Part shown: positions 35,301 through 50,300 of the stretch, in pieces
Layout of the letters: every line of letters begins with the position of its first letter
How positions within the stretch are numbered: position 1 is the first letter of the stretch
Assembly: GCA_013398295.1 (NCBI GenBank)
Contig: VZSF01003005.1
Location: forward strand, 155,779 to 219,778
Length of the DNA stretch: 64,000 bases
Direction: 5' to 3'
Source: Chionis minor
Taxonomy: Eukaryota > Chordata > Aves > Charadriiformes > Chionididae
The notes under the pieces: model-generated
Seen by the model: the letters and a program-made list of their open reading frames with translations, nothing else
Database searches by the model: none
What the model was told of the DNA's origin: nothing
Position numbers and translations under genes: made by a program

Positions 35301-38300
35301 AAGTGCCATCTTTGGAGGTTTTTCAAGATGTACCCAGACAAAGCCACCGCTATTCAGAGGTGCCTTCAATCAACATTTCTATAAGCATTTAAATCAGAGA
35401 TTGTAAAGCCGTAGCATTCGACTCGCAAGATTGCTCCCATTCATGTAACAGCAAAAAAACCCTGCCCAATTGTGCAACTGTGCCAGTCTGATGGATACAG
35501 TGTTAGCAGGTTTGTGGAGTGACCTGATCCACCTGCAGTCATTCCACAGGGGCTCTCCGGGGCTATTTTAGGTCCAGCACAGCACATAGGAACAGCCTGC
35601 GGCTAGTCAGACAGCAGAGTCAGTTCAGGCAGCAGTTGCACAGTTCTTTGACAGCAGCAAAGGTATGTTTCCTAAACCACACACGTATGAATCTATAGAC
35701 CTTATTTGTGGGAGGGAACAGCATCCATTGTTTAAGCTACTGATCTGCACAAAGCCGGCTGGAAAGGCAAAGCCTTCCTTTGGCAAGTGCGCGTCCACAA
35801 CAAGCTGCTTAGCCCTCAGTGCGGCATGCCTTTGCCAGGCCTCAGCGAAATCACAGAATCACAGAATGTTAGGGGTTGGAAGGGACCTCTAAAGATCATC
35901 TGGTCCAACTCCTCTGTCAGAGCAGGTTCACCTACAGCAGGGTGCACGGGATGGCGTCCAGGCAGGTTTGGAATGTCTCCAGAGTCGGAGACTCCACCAC
36001 CTCTCTGGGCAGCCTCTTCTAGTGCTCTGACACCCTCAAAGTCAAGCAGTTCCTCCTCATGTTCAGATGGAACTTCCTATATTCAAGTTTGTGCCCGTTA
36101 CCTCTTGTCCTATCACTGGGCACCACTGAAAAAAGACTGGCCCCCTCCTCCTGGCACCCTCCCTTTAAGTATTTGTAAGCATTGATGAGATCTCCCCTCA
36201 GTCTTCTCTTCTCCAGACTAAAAAGACCCAACTCCCTCAGCCTTTCCTCATAAGAAATATGCTCCGGCCCCCTCATCATCTTTGTGGCCCTTTGCTGCAC
36301 CCTCTCCAGCAGTTCCCTGTCCTTCTTAAACTGGGGAGCCCACAACTGGACACAGTACTCAAGCTGTGGTCTCACCAGGGCAGAGTAGAGGGGGAGGATG
36401 ACCTCCCTCGACCTGCTGGCCACACTCCTCTTGATGCACCCCAGGATGAATGGGGTAAAATTAAATGGCCACAGACGCTCATGAGAGTTTACAGTATGAC
36501 AGTGAAACGTGGGCTTGTCAATCCCACCACCTTGGCTGAGCAACACATGGAGACAAAGCTGCTGACAGCCTTCCATGCGTTTATGGTAGGTAGCATGGGG
36601 TAGGCGTTTCCTCAAGACTGCACCTGAAGATATAGACACCAGTTCCTGCTGTTGACATTGCGCTGCTGACTGCCAGAGATCACTCGCAGAAAGGTTCAAA
36701 AGGGCCTTGCTCATCTGCTTCTCAACAATCGTGGGCAAGTGCATAAAACTCACTAGAGAGAAGTCAAATTCATGACAGCGTTCACCTTGCACATCCTCAA
36801 GGTCTCAGTCCACAGCCTCCCCAAATTAGAAGAATGACTCTCATAAACCCATTCTCAAGCTGGCTGTAAAAGGGAAGGAGCAAATCGATCAGCAAAGTCT
36901 GTCATCCCGTGAGAAGTCGCAGAACAGCTCTTGTTCACACCCACTCACCCCTACTAGCAGACTGCCCAGTCAAGACATGGAGCTGTCTCGGCCATACTGG
37001 GAGGCATCTTAAGAGCTGCAGCATCTCCCACTGCTGGGCGGCCAAGATCTGGAAAGCTAGGAAATGGACAAAAAGTCACTAAATGTCCGTATTCCCATAT
37101 TGCATGCTCTGAGTTTCCCTCCGTGCTCGCTCCAGCAGAAGCTGGCTGGGTTAAACAGGGTGCTGTTCCTTCAACACCTTCAACAGCCCAACGTACCTCT
37201 CACACCACAGTGCACCACCGGAGCATGTGTGGGCACGAAACAATGCTTGCCTCATGAGAAGGCCCTAGCTATGCTTTCTGCAAGATGCTTTAACCATAAA
37301 AATGCTTGCATGGCTGAACATGTGTCTGTACTTCAGACGTCCCAAATTTAGTCTACTAAACTAGCTGCCTGTACAGGAGGTTGACATACTCTCAAATCAA
37401 TTGCTAAATATACTTGCCTGGTGATGTTCTGAAAAGGAAAGGACACTATAGATCAAACACTCAAATGACACTGAAAATGCAATCATTACAAGCCACACTA
37501 GTGAGAACAACAGATATATTTGAAATAGATGCAAAAATTAAAAATTCGTCATTTCTGTACCTTAACCATTTCAGTCTGAAAAACAGATGGCCTCTTACGC
37601 TATCGCAAGGCGAATTCAGTACAAATTTAATACAAACATACACACCCCTTCAAAGAATATAAACCTATTTGAAATTAATGTAAAAGACAACATACTATTA
37701 CAAACTGGACAGAATTACCGAAGCATTTCAGATTCCTCCTCTCAGGTTTCACCTTTTTTTTTCTTCCCCATTCAAACCTATCCTGGTCCTGGTGCTGTGC
37801 AGTGAAGTTAATACACAAAGGTTTAAATATAGAGCAGTTACTAAATTTTTCATTGTTGCATAATGACTATGTAAGCTGGCTTAATAACGTACATAGGATA
37901 AAGTCAGAGAAGAATCTCCGCACCAAAAATTCACTTCTGGAGTCATGTATTTTCCAGGTACATTGTGAACCAAAGTGGTCTGGGCTAAGCCCACAACTCT
38001 GGGTCAGAGACCCCTGCATGGTTGTGTTTTCTCCCTAAAGAAACATGATTTTATCTCGCTACCAGACATGAAATTCAGCATAAAATACAGAAGCAAGCTA
38101 ACTGCAACTGTAGGACGCTTGTGTTTTTACAGGAAGACTCTTCACAGTTTTATTTATGAAATGCAAATACCTGCGTACAGGGAGCACTCAAGTTTTAGAC
38201 AGAATTAGCAAACACGGAAGCTCAGGATCCTTTGTGACATGCACTGGTCAGGATGAACACAGACAGCATCATTATTCATAAACTTATTATTTTAAGTTTT

Positions 38301-41300
38301 TAAGAAATGCAGACCAGCAGTAAAAACTTCCCCATTGTGACTTCAGGATTCACCTGCTACCAAAGTAAAATCAGAGAGGAACTCTACCTGCCTTCTGACT
38401 CCAACATCAACCCTTTCTTACCAGAGCTCGACACAGCAAGTTAAGATCTCTTACGGGCTCTTCTTTTTATTTCGTGCACAGCCACACTCTTGAGCAATGA
38501 CAGAATTTCGCTGCAAATGACTTTAATAATACTGAAAATTAAATGTGTTCATAGTATCTTTTATATTCCTGGATATCATGGCCATACATACAATGTAGGT
38601 AAACAGGTAATTATATACCCCACTCTGTTTAGTAGAAGTTAGTACTCAAGCATACTTGCCTCACTCCTCCTTAAACTAACACTTTTCTTAAAGTAAGTGT
38701 CAGGAATGATGTGTTTACAGCTCTACAATATTTTTCATAAGCTACCAAAGATGATTCTGTACTAATTAAAACACATTTGTTTACAAAGGCTTTTTAAGAG
38801 ATTTTATATAAAATTCCATCTTACGGAAACACAGAAATTCGATAATATTAAAATGGTTCTAAAGAAACCTATTTATTAATGGTACAGATAGAATTTACCA
38901 TATCTTCAGCAAAATATTAAATACAATGGAAGATAACAACCCTCCACTGAAGTACAAAATCCCATCTCTTCCATATTTATTTCAGTCAGAAACACTTTCA
39001 GTACTTTCTACTCTACAAAGGATACCTCAAACACATTTTTTTCCCAAAAGAGACTCTAACTCATGCTTGAGCTGCACAATCTATTTCAACTACACAACAA
39101 ATTTGCTTTAGTGAAAAGGAAAGAAAACCTCTTAGTATTAAAGCACTGTACCATGGCAAGGCACCCAGTGTGCCGATTGCTACGAGATGTGTGAAACGCT
39201 TGCTCACAGCTGAGTGCCTCAGAGCGAAATCCAGAAAATTCAGTAGCGCCCTTCCAGCAAACCTCTTGACTTTTTATTATCCAGAAAAAGATAAGCTGAA
39301 CACCAGTGTTCTGCAATAGATGCCTTTTTTTTTTTCCATATGACATTTGTGCTGCAGGTGAAGGTTTGTTCCACATGGCATTTTTTGCATGTGTCTAACA
39401 CCTCATAGAGGCCTCAGCAGCTAAATTCAGCAGCAAAACACAGAAAAGCACTGTGGCAACTAACAGGCAGAAAAAGCCGTGAGTGCCTAATTGCAGTGAT
39501 TGTTAGTGAACTAAATGCAACAGCCCTACAATCAGTGCAACCACCTGCTTTATTTACTTTAGTATTAACTAGGAGTTTCATCCTCTACGTGCGTTTTCAG
39601 TGTGCTGAATATTTTGGCGCATGCCTTTTGCTAAATTGAAACCAGCCAGAGAGCATTAGCAGCTAGGTAGCTGGTGGTCTTGGGGTACCTCTGAAGTATT
39701 CGAACACAAGACATCAACTGCCTACGAAGTCACTGGCTGCAAGTATATCTTACCATCACCAGCTTTCGAAGAGTCCGTGCTGCTTGGAACTTAGTCGTCT
39801 GCAAGTTTTCACATGGCTACTGCTCAGAAATGTGTGGTGCTGTTCCTAGCGCTAAGGAATACAGAAGAAAACCTCTGCTGCCCATTATACAGCTTATCAT
39901 TTCAATGTTTTGTGCCATTTTATCACTCTGAAATGTATTCAAGTTCTCTATTTCACTATATACAAACACACACTGCAGCATTCACAGTGCCTTTTATTTA
40001 CTTTCACTTAGCGCCACTTCAGCCCACTTGCTGAGCCAAGGCTCCACACTTTAACTTTGCCTTTTCACCTTCCAAAAGTTGCCGCTTGTTCACGTTTTAG
40101 AACATATGCACGAAGCCAGAACTTATTCCTACATCTTTCAGCAAACATAAGTTAAGGGAAGTATCTGCAGTGCCACAAGCATATGCATATTTGGCCAGCT
40201 AAGCCTCTTGGCAGCAGCGTGCAGAAAGCTAACTGGGATGCAAGCCGGGACAGGTGAATGCTGGCCGGTCTGCGAGAGGGAAGCTGCTGACTCCCAAGAG
40301 AGGGGATGTCTGGCAGACCTTGCGGCCCACATTGCCCTCTTCCCCTCTCCTTCCTTTCCCCATCCCTCTAGTAGCTCCCAGCTGACTGCAATGACAGCTG
40401 CCTGTCTTAAATTACGAGTGCTCAGCTACATCAAGGTTCCTTCATCTCTCGAAATGCCTACAAGCCAGCTTTGATGCTCCTTGTGCTTTGGTTCCCATCC
40501 AAGGGTGAGCTGTGGTGGCCCATGTATGGCTGTAAGCCAGGGTTAGCAGCTAGGACAGGCAAACCACAGCAACTCCCGAGGCTCACTTTTGGCTGGAACG
40601 ATTCTGTAAAGCAACCTGGACAGCACCAGCACAAGACACCTGACTGGAGCCTCAGCAGCTGGTGGCTGGCCGGACCACTCACGTGCTGTCCCTTCAGAAG
40701 CATATCTGACAGCAGAAGTAGACAGACTGGTGAGGGTCCCAGAATCACGTCTGACTGGCCAGCAGAAGAAATGAAAGCCCTGTGGCACAGCTAGTGCCTC
40801 TTGCCGTATTGTTCCTCAACCTTCTCCCACTCAAGTTCTCCTCCTGCAGCAGACTGAGCACGAGCTGTCAGAGAGGCGTGCGAGGTGTGACACAGGCATC
40901 CCTCTTGCTGATGCCACCCACCACACACTCACCTACGTGCCTGAACTGCCTGCAGACCAACCCAGCAAGACGACAGAACCAAAATACAGTGGTTGGTTTC
41001 CAATCAGTCCTTTTCCTTCCTGGGCCTGTGGCAGGCACTCAGAGGAAGGCAAATGCACAGGCAGGACCACATCAGTAAGGACTCCAGGGCAGGTGGGACA
41101 CCAGCAGCCCTGACTGGTATGTGTTTTAACTGCTGGGGAAGCAGAGCCCCAGGCTCCACAGTCTTAAGAGCCACAGGACTGACATCTGACCACCCTCATC
41201 TCCTCTCCTTGTTTTTTTCCAGGCTCCTCCCTGCAGCCAGGCTTGGCCTCACAGCTATCCCCAGGCTTCAGCCATCCCACTGTCTTAAGTTGCTCTTATT

Positions 41301-44300
41301 TGAAGAGCAGCCATGATTGTCTTGGGTCTTAGAGATAAGTAACAGCAACACACAGAAATGTGAAGCGTCAGTAGGAATTTACAAGCTATACGGGATTCCC
41401 AAAAGCATCACAAGCAAAAGTAATGGCAGCTGGATACCATTTGTCTTTCCTGGATAGCGACCACCTCAAATTTACATGTATAGGATTCTCCATCCTTTGG
41501 CCAGAGCCAATAAAATCTCTGACCTTGCAATAATCTGAGGCAACAGAAATCAAACATTATGGAAACAGCTGAAATCCCTTGCAGTACGTTTTTGCCCTTG
41601 TATGGATTTCTTTTTCTCTCGTGAAAAAAAAAAAAAGAATAAAAAAAGGAGATTCCAACATGTATTTTAGCATTTCAGCCTTCAGATTGTGCTCATCCAT
41701 AAAGAACAGTTTTCTATATTTTAAACCCTCAAAGTCAACGTCAGACAAATACGAACAATTCTTACACCTATGGAAAAGGCACCTGTTTCATGTGTCTTCT
41801 ATTTTTAGCCCTGTTTCTACTGGCTGTCTTTTAACATTTACCTCTCAAAACACTTTTAAGCAATAGCAAGTTGCTATTGATACGAAGTATCACCTCGTAC
41901 AACGAGCTCAGCATCACAGAGTACCTATGTAACAGAGGCAGATGAGAGAGCTGGAAAGGGACTCTTTGTCAGGAAGTCTAGTGATAGGACAAGGGGTAAT
42001 GGTTTTAAATTGGAAGAGGGGAGATTTAGATTAGATATTAGGAAGAAGTTCTTTACTGTGAGGGTGGGGAGGCACTGGCACAGGTTACCCAGGGAAGTTG
42101 TGGATGCCCCATCCCTGGAAGTGTTTCAGGCCAGGCTGGATGGGGCTTTGAGCAACCTGCTCTAGTGAGAGGTGTCCCTGCCTGTGGCAGGGGGGTTGGA
42201 ACTTGATGATCTTTAAGGTCCCTTCCAACTCTAACCATTCTATGATTCTATGATTCTATGAACAATGGTGCCTTGTGGGGAAATACATGAGTGATGGAAA
42301 TACCATTGTACACACATGAAAACAGAGTCTACCAAAAATAATCAGCCATGCTTTTAATAAACTTATTTAGTACTTCATTCATCCAGCCTTCCACCCATTT
42401 GTTTCGCACATTAAAATGCACACGTTGCAACTTAGCAATCCTCCTAAATTAGGCCTCTCAAACCCATCTGTCTTACTGGCACTCAAGTTTCTTCGATTAC
42501 ACTGCAGGGAAACTTAAGATTTTAAGTTTGTCTGTTACCTCAGAATAGTGTCAGACTCGATTAGATAAGGAAGGTGCCATTGCAAGATCATACCATCCCA
42601 GTATCAAGCAGTTTTTATTCCCACTTGAAGCAACACGGATGTACACGCGTACTTACTCATGCTCCCCACTGAAACCCCAAGACTGGATTAGGACACGCCA
42701 CCATTTACATGAGTGTGGTAACACTTTGGTCCTCACCAGCACTGAAACACCACAAAGCAAATTTGCACAGCAAATCCAAAACCATGACATCGGTCAGCAG
42801 TTCTGCAATAGGCGTGTCTTCATTCACCACCTTTCATGGTACTCTTGTAAGTAATTTGTTGAGCACTGTAGAGTGTAGGTCAAAGAGAACTGCATTTATT
42901 TAAACAAGGAAAAGCTGTGTAACAACAACAGGTTTACACAAAGAGGGTAACAGGATGATAACTATAATTTTCCACAAATTAACCATTCACCAAAAGGTGG
43001 TTGAAGAGGATGCCGTCTCTCTCCCTGAGAAGTGGCTCCGGGGAGCATATATGCCCCTCTCACGTGGCGCTTAAGGCACAAGGTGCAGCGCGGCTCTGCA
43101 CACACAAGCTACGCGTTTATCGACTGACAACACCCCAGAGCAAGTCACTGCTTACAAATCAGCTCATGGCTTGAAACCGGCTTTAATTATCAGACTGTTT
43201 CCCCACATCAAAATGCTAAGCAAGAACATCGTGTCTCAGGACAGCTGCCAACAGGAAGGATCTTAAAAAAAAAGAAAAAAAGGTGGGGGGAGACTACAAT
43301 GCTTAGAGAAGCCTAGAGAAGTTGAGCTCTAGCACAGCAAGCCTAGCAAGCATTTTCTGCCTAATTTTAAACCTCCCTGTAGTCCTAGTTATTTTATACG
43401 TATGTCAAATGAGAAATGTGTTCAAGATTTATTTGTTTTTTACACCACTGTGTGATGATGCCAAATTAAAGGAGAGGCAAGTCAAGCCGAACTATTTTAG
43501 CTAAATTAAAAACATGCATTGCCATCACACACTGAACATGAGGCCTTGGGATGGCAGAGAGCTGGAATTAAGCAGCCTTTTCCCACATCAAGTTAAATGA
43601 AGAGAGTGAGGCATTAATACTGCAATAGTGGATACCTGTGACTGTGGTTTTATTGTCTATTGTACTTCTATATCCAAACACCAAGTAAATACCAAGCGTC
43701 CAATTTAACTAGCCTGACAAATGCTGTAAGGGACTCCATGTTCCCACGTGCACGAGGCACCAAAAAAACCCACAGCGGTTCACATTGCAGTTTGAAAACC
43801 CAATCGGAGTTAAGGCAACTATAGCTCCAGTTCAGGACATAAACAATCACTTTCTTGTTCTCAGAGGTAGGAAGTTTAAGCTCTGACTGGGAAATTAAGT
43901 ATCCGAAAGGGATGTTCAGCACTATGTCTTACTTCCGTTTTTGCTTTTGCTAATACTTCCTCAGCACCTGTACCTACCAAAGCTTCCTGGCCATCTTAGA
44001 GGGAGTAGCTAATGGTGGCAGCTTGAGCATGCATGAATGAAGTTAACTGGCTTTTGGGGGAAAGGAGGTTCTGGGTGTTGCTGTCTTTTATTGCTGTAGG
44101 TATTTGAGATATCCTCCAACAAGACAGCTGGGGTGCCCTGGAACAACAGCAAGGTGCCTGTTCCAGCCAGCCGAAGGCAGGTTCAGACCCCAAGCGAGAA
44201 CACCAAAGGAAAAGAAGAAAAGAAATCACCATGAAGGAATTAAGAATACATGTCCACAACTGTCTTGCTGCACGTCTCCAACTCCATCATTGAAACCTTG

Positions 44301-47300
44301 TAATTAAAGGTGGATAGAAAAGACAGAGTAAGGTATATACATAAACAAATTTAGGGGAAGGATTAAATACGCTGAGTGTAATCAAAGATGGTCTCTTCCA
44401 AGGCTACAATGGGTACTCTTACTTTCATATGAGTTAGAAAGCTCAGCAACACTTATGTAATATTCCCCCCCTTAACAGTGACAAAATCTAGCATCATGGG
44501 ACAGTGGAGAGCTGCAGATATCTGACAGTCCTGCCTCAAAGTTTAGATTTAGCTTGCCACAACACAGATAGTGCCTTGTTTATAATTTAATTTCCGTCCT
44601 ATTTCCCTTTCCACTGAACACTACAAAGCTGGTTGTCTCTGTGCCAGACAGGGTGCAGTCGAGCAGAATTTGAAAATGATCCATTTTGGGATGATGAGGT
44701 ATGGAACGGCTCTTTAGAACTCTCCCCCCTTTCCTCCTTCTTCTTCCTTCTTCCCCACAGAACTCAGCCCAGATTTCTTAAATGCAGCGTCCTGAGGTTA
44801 TCTGGCAATGGAAGGAAGAGCCTCAAGTTTGGACCCACTTGCTACGTGAGTACGTAAAGTCAGGCAGTGGGAACCAAGACACCTGACAGTCTATTTCAAA
44901 TACTTGTTAGCACATAAACCCAAAACCTGCTCCTAGCCAAACACACGCAACAAGCTCCCAAATTTCCGTAGCAGAAATTATTTGCTCCACCCATGCTGTT
45001 CATTTCAGCAGTCAACACGACAGCACTTACCAATCAGGATTAAGTCAGTTTATTTGGGGGAATTACAGGGTTTGCTACCTTTATGTTTTGTAAATACCAG
45101 CTAATGTGGTATGTAAGACACACTGTGTCTGTGCAGCCAGTATTTGCAAACACTGACAGTACTCCCAACTTCAACAGGAGCCCCTGAGCTCTGGCAGCAA
45201 TTACATGCCAGGCAGGCCCCTTATTTAGCACCTTGTATCTTCATTTAGTTACCTAAATTGAAACATCAATGAAAGAAAAGCAGGTGAATTTGTTAGGCAT
45301 TAATCCCAAGGTAGCAGTTGGGAGGAAAGGACTCACAAGGGCAGAACTTAACTGTTCCCCCAATCTTCTGCTTTTTTGCAGTGAGGTAGAACCTAATACA
45401 GCATTTCTTAATGTAGGGCATGTACATATGTAACTACAGTTACGAGTTTTCAAGTGTGAAGCATTGCAAAAGATGACCTCATGTACATACATCCAAACGC
45501 ACACCTCTTCTGTATCAGCCACACCAATCTCCAGGCGCTACACCATTAGTTACACAAATTTGTATAGAAAAAACATTGTCTAACATCAACTAGAATTAAA
45601 CAGTAATATTAGCTACTTGACATCCTTTGACAAGTCCTGTCACTCTGCTCTATTCTAACAGGATGCGTACATAGCTCAGTATATGCGTTTCAGTTTCCAT
45701 CTCAAAACACAGCCCTCCATGAGGCCGCAAAACAACCTTCTCCTTCCAAAAATAGGGAAGGGCTGGTGGGAAGGAGTATCTTATCCATTCTTGTGAATTG
45801 CACAGTTCTTTAGGACAAGAAAAGTCAGTTTTAACTGGATCACATGCATGGAGTTTTTATTTGTGGGTTGTTTTTTTTTTTGTTTGTTTGTTTTGGGATT
45901 TTTTTTTTTTCCCAAAAAGGCCCATATTAAACTGGTGTGAAGTAAAGCATTATGCTTTTTCACATTTATGACTTGATGGCTCAATGTTCATGCTTAATAC
46001 AGTTTCTGGACCCTTAACTGCATCCTCTGTAGCCACCTAGATGTGATGTGGGGTTCAGCCTGCAGGCAGGCATGCAGAGCTCCTTACTGAAATTCCCTGA
46101 GCAGGGCACTAAATTGGGTCCACAGCTTGACACATGCTAAACCACCATGTGTACCAAAGGGAAAAAAACAGATTAAAAATTACTTGACCTGCGACAGAAT
46201 TCTATATCTAGTAAATCTGTCTGCCAACCAAGACCACGAGGGGAAAGCAGCATGAGCTGCAACAGGAAAGTACACATTGTTCCATCCAGAAAGAGACACT
46301 GAATTTGGGACCAGGCCACAGTATATCCCATACTCAAACCAGGTAAGCAGCCCATAGAAAGGAGCACTGAAAATAAAGCTAGAGATGCCAATACAGCATA
46401 GAGGCAGGGACAAGAGGGAGCAGGCAAGCAATCCACAGAGTATAGCCACATCGTCCAGCCTAGGTGGATCCATCCCTCCCTACTCCAGCCAGGGACACTG
46501 GGTCATCGACATTTTGCGCTCATGACATACTAGGGAAAAAATAATCCAGCCTCCTGCAGGTTTGGAGTGAATGCTGAGTGCAGAGCCAACCTTGCCTTAA
46601 GCAGCTGGAGCCGCACTGCTAGCTTTCAGGTGCGTTTGCCACCTCTTCAAACCATGGGAGGTACCACTTCTGTATACCCAAGCTTTGGCCTGTTGGCTTC
46701 CACTGACTTGACTGGTTGGGATTCAGCCAAAGATTCCCAACGCATTATGTAAGACTCATTTCAGAGGCCAGCTTCTTAAAGCCCATTAGCTGCCTAAATA
46801 TCTTAAAAAAAAAATAAAAAAAAAAATCAAATTCCAGCTCACTCGCCCAGATGTATCTAAGCAAGCTTAAAAAGGAATTATTTTTTTTTAAATACCCAAT
46901 TCAACAAATCTTTTTCTCCTCCAATCAAGACAGCAGTCGTCACCAGCTATCTCTTGCCCTGTTTGCAGGGAATAAGCACCTAGCTGTTGTCTGTGTGGTC
47001 CTGAAAGTACCTGGAGGTTTGGCATATCTATCTCCATTTTTTACAAGGCCAGCCCACTCTTTCTACCACAGCAGGTAAGAATTGGCCAGGTCAATTAGCA
47101 GGTGCTGGGAACATAAACCACCTTTCACATAGTCCATTAGAGGCCAACACACAATGGACTTATGTTTGGAGAGAGGGATGTACAAATTCAAGTGGAAAAA
47201 ACACACGAACTTGGTTTCTCACCCATCTGCTTTCTGCTGGCTGTTTGGCTGGCCAGGAAGCACGTGGCTTTCTGGAGCCCAGACCCAAGACTGCACTTAG

Positions 47301-50300
47301 GCTCCACAGTTCAAAGCCGAGTTCGGCAGGAAAAAGGACATTACAATTTAGTCAAGACTGTATTTTGGTCCATTTTTCATTGGTGAATAAAAGCTTTGTC
47401 CAAGGCACGAGGATGTGTACATCTGTGACACCTGGAATATAACTTCCTGAGCAGATTAACTTCCAAGCTTCATCTGCTTAATATACCCCTCCTTTCCAAA
47501 CCAGCAGTCAAGGTGGAAAGACACTTTTGTTGGGAGTGCACAGTCAGGTGAGCTGCTGCGTGCACTGAAAAGAGAGCAGCTCAGTGGACGGGCACTTACA
47601 GTACCTAGTGCAGCTTGTAGTACAGGACAAGCCACAGGTCTGGGCATTTGCTGACTGCCTAGAGGTCGGGAAAAGGTGAGGAAATAATAGCATTTCAGTG
47701 CAAAGCTTTAAACCTTCTAATTTCTTTAATTCCATGGATTCAACAGACTCAGAAACATGGGACATTTCAACAAAAGCACAGGATTAAATTTTCAGTTCTG
47801 TGGGTCCAGCTCTTTACAGACTTTGCTGAACAAGCTCCACAAAAAAAACTTATTGCAGCAATTTAAGACACAAATGCCACTATATACTTTGCCCCTCTGT
47901 TTGAAACCTGAGGTTAAATGACGGGTTAAAACGGGGTCTGAGCTGAGACTCAGCCTTGCATTGGCTGAGGCAACTTCATTCACCTGAGCACTGCAGCTGG
48001 CATCCTCAGAGCAGCAGTGACAGCTGGGGGCGAGGTGGGGGGGGTGGAAGGGGGAGCTGATGCCTAAACCATGGTAGCTGTCTTCTCACGAAGGCAAATC
48101 AGGCTCTTAAGGCATTACCTTGCTTAAACAGCGCAAAGGTATGTTTATTGCAATTCACCTGAATTGCAGTGAACCACTTCACAGCAACCAGATGCTGTAA
48201 AAAGTTCCTTATGTGATGAGAAAACCAGAAGAAACAGATATAATACAGAGGTTAAGTTCTGCTAGTAAGAGGAGGTGGTTCCTACCACTAATGTACCAGC
48301 CACATTATCTAGATGGTTTATGTATAATCTGGACTTGTCCTAGAAATGGCAGCAGTTTTTATAGACCCATTACAACAATGAGATCTGTACCAGGTCAGTA
48401 AGACCCATCCAAGTGCAGAACTCTCCAGGCAATGGCAGCCAGAACTGGATGCCTAGGAGAAATATTAAACTGACAAAGGAGTGAAATGTACTATTCTGTA
48501 CTGTAAATTAATACTGTCACTCAAAGAAGTGATCCCACCCTCTCCCTCTGCTGGCATTTGGGTGTGCCTGTGACAGTGAGCTCGGTCCAGAAAATGAACT
48601 GGCTGAAGAAGGAAGCTTCTTCCCTCTGTTCTGTGCCAGCAGGAAGCAGGAGCCAGCAGCAGCGCGCAGCCAGGCTGGGTTAAACTGATGATGGAAGCAC
48701 AGCGGCAAGACATAATGGGTGATCCTTCCCTGGAAGTACTTCACCTCCAGCAGCCAGTGAAGGGATTTCCTCAGCTAGTGCCTGCACCATAACCATTCAA
48801 TGTGATGGATCAATGCAGCTACGTCGTTATGCTGCCTAACAGTACTAACTGCAATGGTAATTTGCGATTTTGAAAAGCCAGCCCATAATAAAAATAAACA
48901 TTAAGCATTGTTTTGGTATGCTGTTATTTCAATGACCTTTCAGTTCTGTTTCAAAACTTCCAAGTTTATCACCAACTGGCAATTACATGCTTTTCATTAA
49001 CCCTGCAATTTAGTAACATGAAGAACCACAGATAAAATTTCAAGACATCCACCTATGCGCTCTCTCAGCTTATACAAACTTTAAACTCCAAGTAACCCTG
49101 GTGGGTGAAATTAATGTACCAATGAATGTAACTGTGCTCCTGGCAAGCTCATCTGCACTTCTTTCATGAGAAACTGACTATCTATTGGAACTTAACTTCA
49201 GAGGTACCTGCTCTATTTACTTTATCAGCGAATATTCTACGTCATAATGCTCCCATCAAAAAAAAAAAATTTTTCATCAAAACCTGCATTTATGTACAGA
49301 TATCTACTTCATACACACGATGATGTGCTATAACACCTTTTTTCTGGCAAGATTTTAGGTTTAAGGAATACACAAAGCACTACCCAAAACTCAGGAATGC
49401 ATGCATGGTAACACTTTCAGTCTCCGCCTGAGCAGCACCATAAACATAAAAATTAGGCTCACTTGGGAAGTATAAAAGATTTGGTTCCTTCTACTAAAGG
49501 TTTTACAAGTCACTATGTCTCACCTATCCTCCATCCTAGTCTTGCACTTCTAAAAATTCAGGGCTGTCCCCCTCAGCTGATCCAAGCCATCTCCACAGCA
49601 GCCTCAGCTCGCAGCAAACTAGCGAGCCCTGAACAAGAGACCTGTCCCACCCAGCACCCAGTGACTGACCTGAACACTTGTGCACTTCTCCTCCTCCGAG
49701 CAACTTCCACAGGAAAGTAGGGAAATGCCCCTAGAGCACACACGTCTCACAACAGCAATGACTGGTTTTTACCTTCACTTGGCTCAGCTCACCAGCTTTT
49801 GTCAAACTCAGGGACGCTGCATTTTGCCCAGGGACCTGGGATGGGATTTGCCGATTCTTCCAAGCAGGAGAGCACTTGCAACTCAGATGCTGCACTGCTG
49901 AGCACTGCCATGCGCTGGTCCATCCTGCCCAAAGGCATTAATCAGCTCCCTCTTCTAATTATACTACCCACTGGTTGCCAGGAGTTTACTATTTTGTGGA
50001 ATGCAGGTGGGACAACTTTTACCCCTGCTGATCTTCCCCTTCCCTCCTTCTCAACTTAAAAAAAAACCAACCCCAAAACCAGAGAATAATACAAACGGTT
50101 TGGCAGAAGCAGGAGATAACCATCCATCTAGATCATGGTCACTCAGCCAAGGCAGTCGTTCAGCTCACACAGTGCCAGCTTGGGGACAGCAGCACAGCGC
50201 TTGCTGATCTCAAGGTACACTTTTATCAATTTCCCCTCTAATTCTTAAAAAGCTATTCTTGAAAATCATTCAGTTTCATAAGCTATTCTCAAAGACTTGG

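Noticed and set aside
40200..41330. GC-richer cluster of plus- and minus-strand frames of 80-107 codons
   Set aside because: Overlapping frames on both strands, no domain and no splice structure. Considered ordinary intron sequence.
44680..44700. Plus-strand mini-exon candidate reading [12 protein letters not shown] before GAG|GTATGG
   Set aside because: The implied exon is under 50 nt, has a weak acceptor and no recognised protein. Antisense within an intron.
46173..46473. Two overlapping minus-strand frames of more than 90 codons with hydrophobic residues
   Set aside because: Both frames are open over the same DNA, no splice context or family resemblance, inside the MXD4 intron.
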